Origin: Puccinellia tenuiflora
Lineage: Eukaryota > Streptophyta > Magnoliopsida > Poales > Poaceae
DNA: 64,000 bases
Reading direction: 5' to 3'
Assembly (NCBI GenBank): GCA_012064385.1
Contig: QRDG01001910.1
Location: 434,001-498,000 of the forward strand
Shown piece by piece: positions 23,831 through 34,107 of the stretch. A program made the position numbers and the translations under genes. Position 1 is the first letter of the stretch. Each line of letters starts with the position of its first letter. The notes below the pieces were generated by a model that was not told the DNA's origin, searched no databases, and was given only the letters and a program-made list of their open reading frames with translations.

Positions 23831-25577
23831 ATGGGGACTGAAGAAACACAACCACAAAAATTCTACCAAAGCACCGGGGGTGGTGAAGACCCAGGCGATG
23901 AAGGCACAGGCGCTGAAGACGGAACAAGTGAAGCTGGTGATGGACCCGGAGACCTTGCGCTCAGCTTAGTCCATCTCTAGAGTTGACCCGCGACGACGCG
24001 CAAAGGAAAAAATGGTGGAGCGAGGCCTTCCCTATGTCGCCCAATCTCTAGGCAACCTGAGCGAAGGGAGCTCATCCGCTCGCCCTATTCGGGGTTCGTT
24101 GCCGTCTTCCCCGAACTATTTCAACAAGACATCCGTACCGCCATTGCAGACATCCCTCTTCTCCAGTTCGTCCGGAGAGGCCAACGATGTCCGGGGTATC
24201 GCCCTCAACCAGGACGCCCACTTCAGCAACTCGCCCATGCTACGTCGATCTGCAGGCGTCGTGGTTGTGGCGCCGTAGCAGCTGTTCGGTGATGATGAAG
24301 CCGACGCCGCCAAGGTGCTCGGCGGAATGGCGACAGCCGAGATATGATTCTAATTGTACATTTATTGATGTCACTGCCACTTTGAATTGTGCATTAATGA
24401 TGTCGTCGACAATTTGAATTGTGCATTTATTGTTGTGTAGTGTGATGACCTAGGCCGCCATCAATAATATTATTCGTGCCCCGATCTCTTTTGACGATGA
24501 CGGCCAGGGTGTGTACGAAGGCCATTACGAAGACGACCAAGACGAGGAAGGCCAAGAGGAGGAGGGTGGGGAGGACCACGACAACTACCTTGGGCACAAT
24601 GTTGAAACCAATGACAATATCAATCTGCTGAAAGGCAGAGGGAATAAAGGCAAATCGTGGAGGATACAAGAGGATCAGGCGTTGTGTGAGACTTGGATGG
24701 CCGTAAGACGAGACACCATCACTGACACACAACAAAGTAGTCATTACTATTGGAGCTGGATTTACAAGGACTTTCTCGAGAGGACGGTGCACCCACAGTG
24801 AATGTCGCTCCGATTCGCAAGGCGAACGGCAATAGAGAAGCGGTGCGGGGGTCAGATGAGATGCCATCAACAAGTTCCATGGATGTTGGGATCAATTGCG
24901 CAATAAAAATGATAGTGGCTCCAATGGTACCGACGTATTAAGATGCTAACCAAAATTCCCCTCTTTTGGCATTGGTCTTTCTATTTACTTGAGGGAAACT
25001 TCTATTTGATATGTGTCTTTTGATCCAGTTGAGGGAAGTTATCACAATGTATCAAACCTTGTATAAGAACGCAGGCTTAAAATTCATGCATTGTTGGAAG
25101 CCGCTTCAAGAATGTTAAAAATGGACTATATGGCGTTTCTCCATTAGCCGAGAAGGCGGCAACGAGGTCAACAATGATAAAACCCGGATGCCATGGGCCG
25201 GCGCAATCCCACGGCCAACTAGGAACAAGAAGGCGAAGGCGGCGGCACATAAGCCCGGGGCATCTTCCTCCCTACAAGAGTCTCTTGCCACATTCATCAC
25301 ATCCTCCACCACTCTCAAAGAGAAGATGCACGAAACGAACAACCAAATGTGGGATATGTACTATTGCGTGCAAGACCAAAATATGAAGGACATGCAAGAA
25401 TCAAAAAAGGTGAATGGGCAAAAAATCAAGGAGATGCAATAAGCTCGGAAACTAAAGATCATGGCCATGGACACGTCAAACATGACAACAGAACGTCAAG
25501 AGTACTTTGCCGAGGAGGTCGCGTGCATCATGAAGGCGAGGAAACAAAGAGCCGCAGATGCTGAGACCCAAGAATAA
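23831..25577 (+). pseudogene. Harbinger ORF1 (Myb/trihelix-like) relic
   Basis: The clearest part, about 24500-24801, reads acidic sequence and then SWRIQEDQALCETWMAV, RDTITDT and YYWSWIYKDFLER, the SANT/trihelix-like DNA-binding domain of grass Harbinger ORF1 proteins. About 25165-25577 gives the NAM-associated-type C-terminus: basic KKAKAAAHKPG, then a Met/Gln-rich coiled segment (EKMHETNNQMWDMYY, MKDMQES) interrupted by TAA at 25440. An upstream piece (DDAQRKKWWSEAFPM, about 23990-24035) may be an earlier exon. In active families ORF1 works with the DDE transposase in DNA binding and nuclear import. Stops and frame breaks make this copy non-functional. Confidence 0.65.
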
Positions 25578-25623
25578 TTTGCATGTTCTTGGATGGTTTG
25601 ATGTATTTTGGTGGCAAAACATG

Positions 25624-25735
25624 TTGTTGGCCGGTGAAGGTGTTGGCCGTGTCTGTGTTGGTCGGTGAAGTTGTTGGCTGTGCCTGTGTTGGCCGGTGAA
25701 GGTATTGGCCATGCCTGTGTTGGTCGGTGAAATTA
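25624..25735. repeat. Short tandem repeats (GTTGGCCGGTGAAG units)
   Basis: About four imperfect units of roughly 30 bp, alternating GTTGGYCGGTGAAG with KTTGGCCRTGYCTGT strings, just downstream of the ORF1 relic and inside the Harbinger element. Confidence 0.7.
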
Positions 25736-25933
25736 TTTTCCGGAACATTCGTGGCCGGTCGTGTTGGTATATGTATATTTTGGGTTGTCAATCAATTTTA
25801 CTTTGAAGTTTTCGTTCGAGGGGTATCGGTGTAGGAGACAAAAAAAAAAGCCGGACAAATGTCCGACACTGCAATAGAGACACCGCTTGAAGATGTCGGA
25901 AATAATTTAGGTACCCGGTGGAGATGCTCTTAA

Positions 25934-26314
25934 GAGCAACTCCAGACGCCCCCCACCCCCCCCCCAAGAGGTTCCCAGGACAATTTTTTAGGTTCGGTTT
26001 TCGGCTCGATGACGCTTTTCGCCGAAAATTTTCCCAGCCACGCGCCCAGCGCCGGTAAACCCAAGCAAAACCCGGCACGCTGGGGGGCTCTTCGGGGCAC
26101 CGGCAAAAGCTTTGGCGACTTGTGTCTCCCCACTTGTCCTTTTTTTGGCCCACTCAGTCATTTCCCTCACAAACTTTTGGTTGGGGTGGGGTGTGGCTTG
26201 GAAAGTGCCCTCCCCATGCACTCCTATTTCAGCGCGATGAGCATTTGCCTACCCAAGACATCAACTTTTTTGCTTCGGTGGTGCTCTTGGGGGCTCAAAC
26301 AGCTGGTGATGCTC
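25934..26314. mobile_element. Harbinger-type MITE abutting the previous element
   Basis: Ends GAGCAACTCCAG (25934) and, inward from 26314, GAGCATCACCAG. The target duplication TAA lies at 25931-25933 and 26315-26317. The left copy overlaps the TTA of the neighbouring Harbinger element, the shared site being TTAA. It has no ORF of note and resembles Tourist/Harbinger derivatives. 26318-26578 has no recognised feature. Confidence 0.75.
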
Positions 26315-26578
26315 TAACGCGACACTCATCGTAAACCCGGCTTCACGAAACCGTATGGATGGAGAAGAGAGATTTATGACCTAATGTTTAGGTCCGATTG
26401 ACTGCATTGGTAGTTTATTCAGCAGATCGTGTAAGCTTTTTCGACCGATTCTTTTTGAACAGTTTTCGATTGGTATACTATCATTGGAGTATTGAATTGT
26501 CCCAAATCTGAAGACGAACACAGCCGAAAAAAATCGTTTTCCGCTTCACCACCGAATGTTTCGCTTGGTAGTATCTAA

Positions 26579-27496
26579 GAGCAAGTATAATAGTGGGCTT
26601 ATACCCCGTCTACATGGCGTTTTTGCTTATGTGGGAGAGAAAGACATGAAAAAGTAAAGGGAGTGGGCTCTCATGCAAAAACCAAGCTCTACGCGTGCTC
26701 CTAGGCAAATTCAATAAATGTGAGGAGAGAGATGGAGAGAAGGGGGCTGGCGTTTCTACACCCGAGCTCACATGCTCCTGTTACTTTCGACAAAAATAAA
26801 AAAATAGTAAAACATTGTAAAAAAAATGCAAAAAATTTTTGGAGGCATACACATATGAGTTTTTCACATTCGTGCAAAATTTCGGAACGAAACGACATTT
26901 CCTATGCTCTATACAAAAAAGACAAAATGAGTGGTCAAAATATATCTAAAAACACATTTTTGAAAACACTGATTTTGTCTTTTTTGCACAGAGCAGTGTA
27001 AATATATTTTCATTTCGAAAATTTTCACGAATGTGAAGAACTCATATGTGCATGTCTTCAAATTTTTTCAGAATTTTTTATAATATTTTACTATTTTTTA
27101 TTTTCATCGAGGAGCATGTGAGCGCGGGTGCAGCTTTGAATTTCCGAGAGAGAACCTCATACAAACTAATGTTCTAAGGTCTGTGCCAATGCATCGTTTC
27201 TTAGCATGTTATCCTATAAGTAATAAGAATTTAAGAGACAACTAGTCCAATGCATTGTTTCTTATGAGTTGTATCTAAATTTATTGATTTGAGGCTCATG
27301 CATACATTTGATTGGTCTAATATTTTTTTTTGCCTATGATTACGTCCAAGGCTTGTATGTTAGATAAACTAAAAGCTCAATCTATCTCTTCATTAACTAA
27401 TATGCCACATCATTAAAATGTCTATGAAATCGTGATAAAAAACTTACATTGGTCTAGGCATAGCCAAACCTTATAGTCCACTTTATTATATGAGTC
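26579..27496. mobile_element. Degenerate composite MITE
   Basis: Left end GAGCAAGTATAATAGTGGGC (preceded by TAA) and right end inward GACTCATATAATAAAGTGGA are about 70% similar as inverted repeats. The right flank is AAA, so a TAA target duplication is only plausible. A separate 378-bp fold-back lies inside it. No gene. 27497-27667 has no recognised feature. Confidence 0.4.
26756..27133. mobile_element. 378-bp fold-back MITE
   Basis: CTACACCCGAGCTCACATGC at the left is inverted at the right (inward from 27133: CTGCACCCGCGCTCACATGC). Similarity runs through most of both arms (TTTTTGGAGGCATACACATA versus the matching right arm), leaving a short AT-rich loop near 26930-26970. It could form a stem of about 170 bp. 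No target duplication was recognised. Confidence 0.7.
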
Positions 27497-27670
27497 AAAC
27501 GTCATATTAGCTATAAATGACATGGCAACTCCTTGTAGGCAGAAGCTGGCGCAGCAAGCGAGCTCTAATGCTACCTTTACAGGCCGCAAGCGAGTGAATT
27601 TGAAATTGCAAATTCCTTGAATTCAATCACTCCCTTCATCCCCACTCCCCCTCTTCCTCTCTTCTACTTA

Positions 27671-30154
27671 GAGCATGTCTAATGGAACCCTCAAATCCGT
27701 TTACAGATTTGAGGGTCCAAATCCCATTTAGTGGAACCCCTAAACCCGTAAACCTCTCAAAAAATTTAGAGGTCGAGCTCCCAGCCCCTCCTCCAATCTG
27801 TAAAAATAGGGGTTGGAGAGGCCAACCCCTCACTCGACCCGGACTCGTTCCGAACGAGGGCGCGAACGGAAATCCAACCCCGAGCCCTCCTCCTTTCCTC
27901 ACTGCGTCGCCGCCGCCGCCACCCGCCACCGCGCCCTCCCTCCACGGCCGCCTCCCGCACCGCCGGCGAGCCCGCCCCTCCCTCCCCTCCGCCCGCCCCT
28001 CCCTCCCCTCCCGCCCAGTCCCCTCCCGCCGCCGGTGCGAGGCGCGATGGACCCGCCCCCGTCGGCCCCCACCTCGTCGGCCCCCACCTCCGCGGCCTCC
28101 GGCGGCGCCGCCCGCACCACCTCGAGCTCCCCCGCCCCCGTGCCCGCCCCGGCCTCCTCCACCCGCACCAAGTCGAGCTCCCCCACCCCCGCGCCCGTCC
28201 CGAGCTCGGCGGAGGTGGCGGCTACGATGGCGGCCACCCACGTCGGCACGAAGCGGCGGCGCGCGGGGCAGCACGTCGTCGCACCCTCCCCCGCCGCCTT
28301 CGTCGCTCCCTCCCCCGCGCCCGTCCTCGCGCCCGCCTCGGCACCCGTCGCGCCGCCGCCCTGTGGGCGCACCAAGAAGCCCACGGTGGCCGGGCCGAAA
28401 AACGCCGCGGCCGCGAAGTGCGCGTTGGCTCCACCCGCGCCCGTGAAGAAGGTGGCCTCCCGGAAGAAGGCCGCGCCGACGCCTCCAACCACCGAGCCTC
28501 GGCCCGTCATGCACGAGGTGTCCGAGGAAATGCCCGAAGGGACGTCGTACATGGATCTTCTCCAAGATGCCGAGGTGGACATTGGGGCTCCTCCTCTCGA
28601 CCCCTTTGAGTTTGGTGATGAGTTGCATGGTGAGGAGGAGGAGGTGGGAGAAGGGGAAGAAGAGGAGGAGGAGTTGACCGAGATTGGTGGGGAGGCCTTC
28701 GCCGCCGGCGGCCGTCGCGCAACAAACTATAGCGAGGCCGAGGATATTCTCTTGGTTCGTGCTTGGGCCTCGGTGGGAATGGATGCTTGCACCGGTACCG
28801 ATCAAACCGGCAAACGGTATTGGCAACGTATAGAGGACGCCTATTGCAAGATGAAGCCGAAGACTGGTGGGTTCGCTCCTCGTACATTCCGGTCGCTTCA
28901 AGGCTGGTGGGAGTTGATGAAGCCGGCTTGTGCTCGTTGGAGTGCGGCAATGTCAAATGTGATTGATGCACCCCCTAGTGGAACCGTGGAGAGTGACTAT
29001 GTGAGTATATATGCATGTTTTTACATCTACTTTGCTATGAACCTCCTATGCTATATGTGTGTTTATTATGCCATTTGTGTGTTTGTAGGAGGACATTGCC
29101 GAGAGGAGGTATAAGGAAATGGCCGGTTCCAAGGGCAAGCAATTTCCTTAGAAGCATGTTTGGAAGCATCTTAAGAATTTTGACAAGTGGAAGTTGAGGG
29201 ATCAAGAGACCGCACCCAAAAAGGCGGCAATGGAGAGCATGGATGATAGTGATGAGGAGGAAAGGAACGCCGGCAAGCCCGAGGGAAACAAGAAGGCAAA
29301 GCTTAGGAAGAAGATGGAAGGAGAGGTGTCAAGCATTAGGGAGAAGATGGAGACTATGATGAAGGCAAGGGAGACATTGACATTGAAGACATTGGAGACA
29401 AAGCTTCTTATCACCGAGAAGAAGAAAGAGGTGAAGCTTGCACAAGTTGAAGCAAGGCGTGAAGAAGCCAAGCGCAAGGCCGAAGAAAGGGCTCGCAAGG
29501 CCGACTTCGAGGAGAGGATGCTTGCGATGAAAGAAGCAAGGTATGGAAAGAACTCATGGTGGAAGAGAAGGAGCACATGATGATGTCCAAAAAGGACATG
29601 GATGAAGAGCAATTGGCGTGGTGGAAGGACTACAAGGAGGACATCGCGGCGAAGAAGAGGATGTTCCGTAGTGCCTCCTCTTCTCTTCGAGGTGACACTC
29701 CGATGAGTGGTGGTGGCGATGGCGGTGTGGAGGACTCCACCACCGGCGCCTATGGAGGTGCTTGATGGCGCCGTGGTGGAGGGGGAAGATGGCGCCATGT
29801 TGCAATTTTTTGGTGATGGTGCCGACGAGAGTGGGAAGATGATGATTTTGTGATGTAAAAACTATTGAACCATGCATCTATGATCTTCATTTTCTTGTTT
29901 GTTTGGAGTGAAAATTGTGATGAATTGTGATGATATATGTGATATGTGCTATGAAAATGTTTGAGGGTTTGAGGGTTTGAGGGTTGAGGCAAATAGTGGA
30001 ACCCTCAAACCCTTATTTTTAAGGGTTTGAGAGTTACAGTATTTGCCTCGACCCTTATTTTTAAGGGTTTAAGGGTTCCATTATTTGCCTCCTGTTTTTC
30101 ACAGCTCCAACGCTTAAATTTTGCCAATTCTCGACCCTTCCATTAGACATACTC
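27671..30154 (+). mobile_element. PIF/Harbinger element with ORF1, no transposase
   Basis: Ends GAGCATGTCTAATGGAACCC (27671) and inward from 30154 GAGTATGTCTAATGGAAGGG, with TTA at 27668-27670 and 30155-30157. It differs in end sequence from the 23444 family. The interior carries one two-exon ORF1 and GGGTTTGAGGG/AAGGGTTT repeats near each end. There is no DDE transposase in 2.48 kb. Confidence 0.9.
28047..29764 (+). pseudogene. Harbinger ORF1 with NAM-associated C-terminus, interrupted
   Basis: Exon 1 (28047-29000, 318 codons) starts MDPPPSAP. It has a long Pro/Ala/Ser-rich tract and an acidic run (about residues 190-220), then the trihelix-like domain ATNYSEAEDILLVRAWASVG with FRSLQGWWELMKPACARW. 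A GT-AG intron spans 29001-29088. Exon 2 begins EDIAERRYKEMAGSKGKQFP, then TAG at 29149 where relatives continue FKHCW. Past the stop the frame remains coding-like (KHVWKHLKNFDKWKLRDQET) with a Lys/Glu coiled coil to about 29530. A frame change then leads to EEKEHMMMSKKDMDEEQLAWW, ending at 29764. These proteins bind element ends alongside the transposase. With one stop and one frameshift this is a recently broken copy. Confidence 0.8.
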
Positions 30155-30157
30155 TTA

Positions 30158-30461
30158 GGGCCTCTTTGATTTGTAGGATAGCAAAAGCGTAGGAATAGGA
30201 AAATCATAGGATTCCAATGTCATGCACATTCCATTCCCACATGATTTTGCATGCACCAAACTTTGTTTGATTCCATCAAAGAAATTGTAAAAAGAGGTTG
30301 GAGTGGATGCTAGAATTCCTATGGGAAGTAGTACAAATGATTCCTTAGAAAAAATTCCAATAGGATCCAATCCTACAAATCAAATGACTAAGATAGGAAA
30401 ATTTCCTATAGGATTTAATCCTCCACAAGTCCTATGCAATTCCTTTGAATCAAAGGAGCCC
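30158..30461. mobile_element. Tourist-like MITE next to the BURP gene
   Basis: GGGCCTCTTTGATT at 30158 is mirrored by AATCAAAGGAGCCC ending at 30461. TTA flanks both sides (30155-30157, 30462-30464). The left TTA is the same triplet that forms the right duplication of the preceding Harbinger element, so this element used that site. A diverged relative lies at 35038-35411. It lies 51 bp upstream of the ATG at 30513. Confidence 0.85.
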
Positions 30462-30512
30462 TTACTCTCTACTAGTACTCCAATCCCCCATCCCCAAATC
30501 TCCATCCCTCCG

Positions 30513-32384
30513 ATGGCTTCCCCTCCCCACCCAGTAGTCATCACCACCCTACTCCTCTTCCTCCCCATCCTGCTGCTCCGGAATGCCGCCGGCGCCGCGG
30601 CCGCCTCGTCGGCGGTGAACCCGTTCACGGCGAAGGCTGCCTTCATCCGGTACTGGAACCGCAAGGTGCCCAACAACCATCCCCACCCGGCCTTCTTCGT
30701 CTCCAAGCTTTCCCCGCTCTCCGCCACCGATGCTGCGTCCTTCCCCTCCTCGCTCGCCGACATCCGCGCCCGCCTCCCCACGCTCTGCTCCAAGGCCTCT
30801 CTGCTATGCCCGTCCTCTGACGTCGCCTCGTTGGTGGACCGCAAGGGCCCGTTCAAGAGCTACATCAACGCCAACTTCACCAACTACGGCTCCGGCGCCG
30901 GCGCCGGCACCGACGGCTTCAATAACTACTCCCCCGACATCAACCTCTCCGCGGACTCCTTCCGCCGCTACGCCCGGGACTCGTCGGGGCGGGCCGACAC
31001 GTTCACCACCTACGAGGCCAACGGCAACGTCGTCACCGCCAACTTCACCTCCTATGCCGGCGGCGCCACTGGCGGGTCGGGCTCCTTCACCGCCTACGCT
31101 GCGGACACCAACGCCCCGGACTCCAAGTTCACCAACTACGACGCCGCGGCCAATGGCCGGGTCCGCGGGTTCACCTCCTACTCCCAGGAGGCCAACGCCG
31201 GGAGCAACAACTTCGCCGGCTACGGCAAGAGCGGCAACCGCCTGCGGGAGACCTTCACCTCCTACGGCAACCAAACCAACGTCGTCAGCTCTGGCTTCGC
31301 CAACTACGGCGAGTCAGCCAACGGCGCCACCGACACCTTCACAGGATACGGTGTCGAGGGGAACGTACCGGAGAACACATTCCGGAGCTACGGCGCCGGC
31401 GGCAATGCCGGAGTGGACTCGTTCAAGGGGTACCGCGACGACGCCAATGTCGGCGACGACAGCTTCACCTCCTACGCCAAGGGCGCCAACGGCGGGGCCG
31501 CCGAGTTCCAGAGCTACGGCGGCTCGGGTAATGCGGGCAGCGTCACCTTCAAAGGCTACGGCGAAGGCACCAACCCCAACCACCACATTGGGTTCAAAGA
31601 GTACGCCGGAGACAACACCACATTCAAGGGGTACGCCAAGACCGGCGTCGATTTCGCCAAGTATCACAACACGTCCACGGGGACAGCCACATCCGGGGCT
31701 GGACATCATCAGCATATGAAGTGGTCGCCGGAGCCGGGCAAGTTCTTCAGGGAGCGGGAGCTCGTGGCCGGGAACCGAATGCCGATGCCGGACATCAGGG
31801 ACAAGATGCCACCCAGGGCATTCCTACCGAGGGACATCGCCATGAAGATACCATTCCAACAGAACGCCGTGTCGGGGGTATTCGGGGTGCCTCTGGACAC
31901 GGCGATGGGGAAGGCGGTGGCGTCCACGGTGGCTGAGTGCAAGCGCCCGCCCAGCCAGGGTGAGACCAAGCGGTGCGCGACCTCTGCCGAGGACATTGTG
32001 GACTTCGCCGTCGAGATGCTAGGCAACGACATTGTTGTGCACAGCACGGCCTCCACGGCAGGTAGCGGCGGCGACATCAGGCTCGGCGATGTCACCGGAG
32101 TCGACGGTGGCAAGGTGACACGGTCTGTGTCGTGTCACCAGAGCCTGTTCCCGTACCTGGTCTACTACTGCCACTCGGTGCCCAAGGCGCGGGTGTACCA
32201 GGCCGACATCATGGACGCTGACTCCGATCACAAGATCAACCACGGGGTGGCGATCTGTCACATTGACACTTCGGACTGGAGCCCGACTCATGGGGCGTTC
32301 ATCGCGCTCGGTGGAAAACCCGGCGAGACTGAGGTTTGCCACTGGATCTTCGAGGGTGACATGACATGGACTGTCGCCGATTGA
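30513..32384 (+). CDS. BURP-domain protein, polygalacturonase-1 beta-subunit type
   Basis: A single open frame of 623 codons. The ATG at 30513 is chosen because it starts a signal peptide (MASPPHPVVITTLLLFLPIL); an in-frame ATG at 30321 lies inside the MITE and would bury it. Order: signal peptide (1 to about 30); a conserved N-terminal region (NPFTAKAAFIRYWNRKVPN, then LCSKASLLCPSSD); 20 FxxY repeats about every 14 residues (about 120-375); and a BURP domain (about 405-623). The BURP signature is complete: CH-x10-CH-x27-CH-x25-CH, then W. Family members are secreted cell-wall proteins; the tomato beta-subunit binds and modulates polygalacturonase and pectin solubility. No lesion is visible and no intron is needed. 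GC content is high, as in many grass genes. Function in this plant is inferred from family. Confidence 0.93.
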   Translation: MASPPHPVVITTLLLFLPILLLRNAAGAAAASSAVNPFTAKAAFIRYWNRKVPNNHPHPAFFVSKLSPLSATDAASFPSSLADIRARLPTLCSKASLLCPSSDVASLVDRKGPFKSYINANFTNYGSGAGAGTDGFNNYSPDINLSADSFRRYARDSSGRADTFTTYEANGNVVTANFTSYAGGATGGSGSFTAYAADTNAPDSKFTNYDAAANGRVRGFTSYSQEANAGSNNFAGYGKSGNRLRETFTSYGNQTNVVSSGFANYGESANGATDTFTGYGVEGNVPENTFRSYGAGGNAGVDSFKGYRDDANVGDDSFTSYAKGANGGAAEFQSYGGSGNAGSVTFKGYGEGTNPNHHIGFKEYAGDNTTFKGYAKTGVDFAKYHNTSTGTATSGAGHHQHMKWSPEPGKFFRERELVAGNRMPMPDIRDKMPPRAFLPRDIAMKIPFQQNAVSGVFGVPLDTAMGKAVASTVAECKRPPSQGETKRCATSAEDIVDFAVEMLGNDIVVHSTASTAGSGGDIRLGDVTGVDGGKVTRSVSCHQSLFPYLVYYCHSVPKARVYQADIMDADSDHKINHGVAICHIDTSDWSPTHGAFIALGGKPGETEVCHWIFEGDMTWTVAD

Positions 32385-33213
32385 TGCAAACTAAGATGAG
32401 TTCTCTTACTATTTCTTCTTTTGCAACCTCTTAACTAAGGGCATAAGAATTGTTCACTCTGTGTAGTAGAAAAGGGTTTGCTTCACCATCAAATGTAAAC
32501 TGTAAATCCAAGAGATGTGGGTGAGTTGTGAGTAATTTGATTTTCTTGATCAAATTGCATTTGCTGTGGTAAAAGAAAGGACTTCTATAAAATCTGGGTG
32601 AGATTCTTACTGGACGAACCTGTGCTAGTACTGCATTCTGTAATTTTTTTCCTGGTATATGTAGCACATCAGGTGACGAATAGTTCAAATTCACTGAAGC
32701 TGCATTATTTTGATTTGTGTGGTCTTCTCTATGGACCATCCTCCAATTCTGTACTGTCCAAAAAGAACACAAGTGATGAACAAGAAGTGTGCACTGACAT
32801 AAGCCTCTTTATTTTTTGTACGTCACCTTCATCATTAAAAGTGATGTTTCGATTCCTGGTGGGATTGACATGGGTAACGAAAAGGCAGCTGCCATGATGA
32901 TCATGCATCCTCTGAGAATCTTGAGAAAATGACCCTCTTGGATTGGCAATGCTCATTCTCACTGCTTCTAACCAAGTAGTAATACTGTATGTTTCTTTTC
33001 AGTGACATGTGACACAGATTAGGACAGAGGATAAGGTCCCTGTTCCCTAGCCCTTGCTTGCATTTTTATGTGGTGGAGAGCACATGCATAAATAAAGAAA
33101 TGTGCTGTTGCAGAGCCTGGAGGTGGTTGTTGCTGTGCCATTGTTGTCTAGTGCACCTGCAATGGTAGTTCAATACTGGGGGCTTTGGCATTGCCTCCCC
33201 AAATGCCAGTGGT
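32385..33213 (+). other. 3' flank of BURP gene; no further gene
   Basis: AT-rich, with no coding exon. It should contain the 3' UTR and polyadenylation site. The nearest good AATAAA is near 33091, rather far for a 3' UTR, so weaker upstream signals may be used. 33150-33213 looks like old MITE sequence. Confidence 0.4.
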
Positions 33214-33216
33214 TAA

Positions 33217-34104
33217 GGGCGTCTCCAATGTTTATGTTTTGAGCAGGTCATAAGCTGGGTCCTACCTCGCTCACTATAGTGATCTAAAATTCCTCCAATG
33301 CTTAAGAATCAAACCGGATCATAAGATGGTCCCACCTCGGGTATTTTTTTTCGTCCAGCCCCAACCGCTCGGTTAGATCGATCCCTATCCTATCGATTCC
33401 CCGTGGTTCATACTATAGTTCATCTCGGCGGAGCCTCCATTGCTCAATCTGCTTTACCTAAATTCCTAAAATACTCGGAAAATTGCAGCGCTGCTGGCGG
33501 AGGCGCGGAGCTACCAATCCCCTATTCGATCTTCTCTGCTTGCCTGAGATTCGCATCTCCAGCCGCTCGCTCCCACGCACCTCGCTTGCAACAGAGTGCT
33601 GCGAGGAGAGCACCAACACAGGTCCAAATCCGTGGGTTCCTTGAGGTCTGCTATCTCCATCCATGGTGGGAGCTTCTCTGGGAGGTATGCATCTATGGAC
33701 GGGTTGCCGCCGCGCAGGACCTCGAGTTCGGCAGCCTCCGCCCAGGTCCGGGTCGTCGCCGCACGAGGACCTCGATTTTGCCTGCCGGCCGCCGCGCATT
33801 CGGTCGCCGTGTTCTCACTAGAGTATGGCGGTGTTGCCTGTTCGTACGAATCGCCGGCACGACCTTTGGTTTCGTGGGTTGGAGCTCAGCAAGCTCACGG
33901 CAAGAGCAACTGTCTTCCGTGACTTGAGCGATGTGGAGAGAGGAAAGATAGAATATTGTTTTGTATTCCTTGCGTCCCGGTCATACCGGTAAGGGCGACC
34001 TTAAGGATTTTCTTGCTGCTGCCGACCCTCACAATGTTTAAGGACGGGTCTTAAGCTGTTTTTTTACCTTATGACCTCCCCTTATGTCTACATTGGAGAC
34101 GCCC
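33217..34104. mobile_element. Non-autonomous Harbinger-type element
   Basis: Ends GGGCGTCTCCAATG (33217) and CATTGGAGACGCCC (34104) with TAA target duplications at 33214-33216 and 34105-34107. The interior is GC-rich in the middle (33480-33930), resembling the leader of longer Harbinger elements. The 174-codon frame at 33403 has no family motif and I do not call it a gene. Confidence 0.85.
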
Positions 34105-34107
34105 TAA

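Larger units (their letters stand above)
23444..25929 (+). mobile_element. PIF/Harbinger element, ORF1 only
   Basis: Terminal inverted repeats GAGCATCTCCACCGGG (23444) and CCCGGTGGAGATGCTC (25929), with target duplication TTA at 23441-23443 and 25930-25932. TTA/TAA duplications are diagnostic of PIF/Harbinger. Inside is a decayed ORF1 (Myb/trihelix-like) but no DDE transposase, so the element is non-autonomous. Its 5' leader closely resembles 35534-35720, the leader of a transposase-bearing relative. Confidence 0.9.

Noticed and set aside
27636..28901. 421-codon minus-strand Gly/Arg-rich ORF
   Set aside because: Antisense to the GC-rich exon 1 of the Harbinger ORF1, whose plus-strand trihelix domain and intron are convincing; the minus frame is a composition shadow.
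30730..31719. 329-codon plus-strand Pro/Thr-rich ORF overlapping the BURP gene
   Set aside because: Shifted-frame shadow of the FxxY repeat region; the BURP frame has the signal peptide and conserved domain.
33403..33927. 174-codon plus-strand ORF
   Set aside because: Lies in the GC-rich interior of a non-autonomous Harbinger-type element and shows no recognisable domain.
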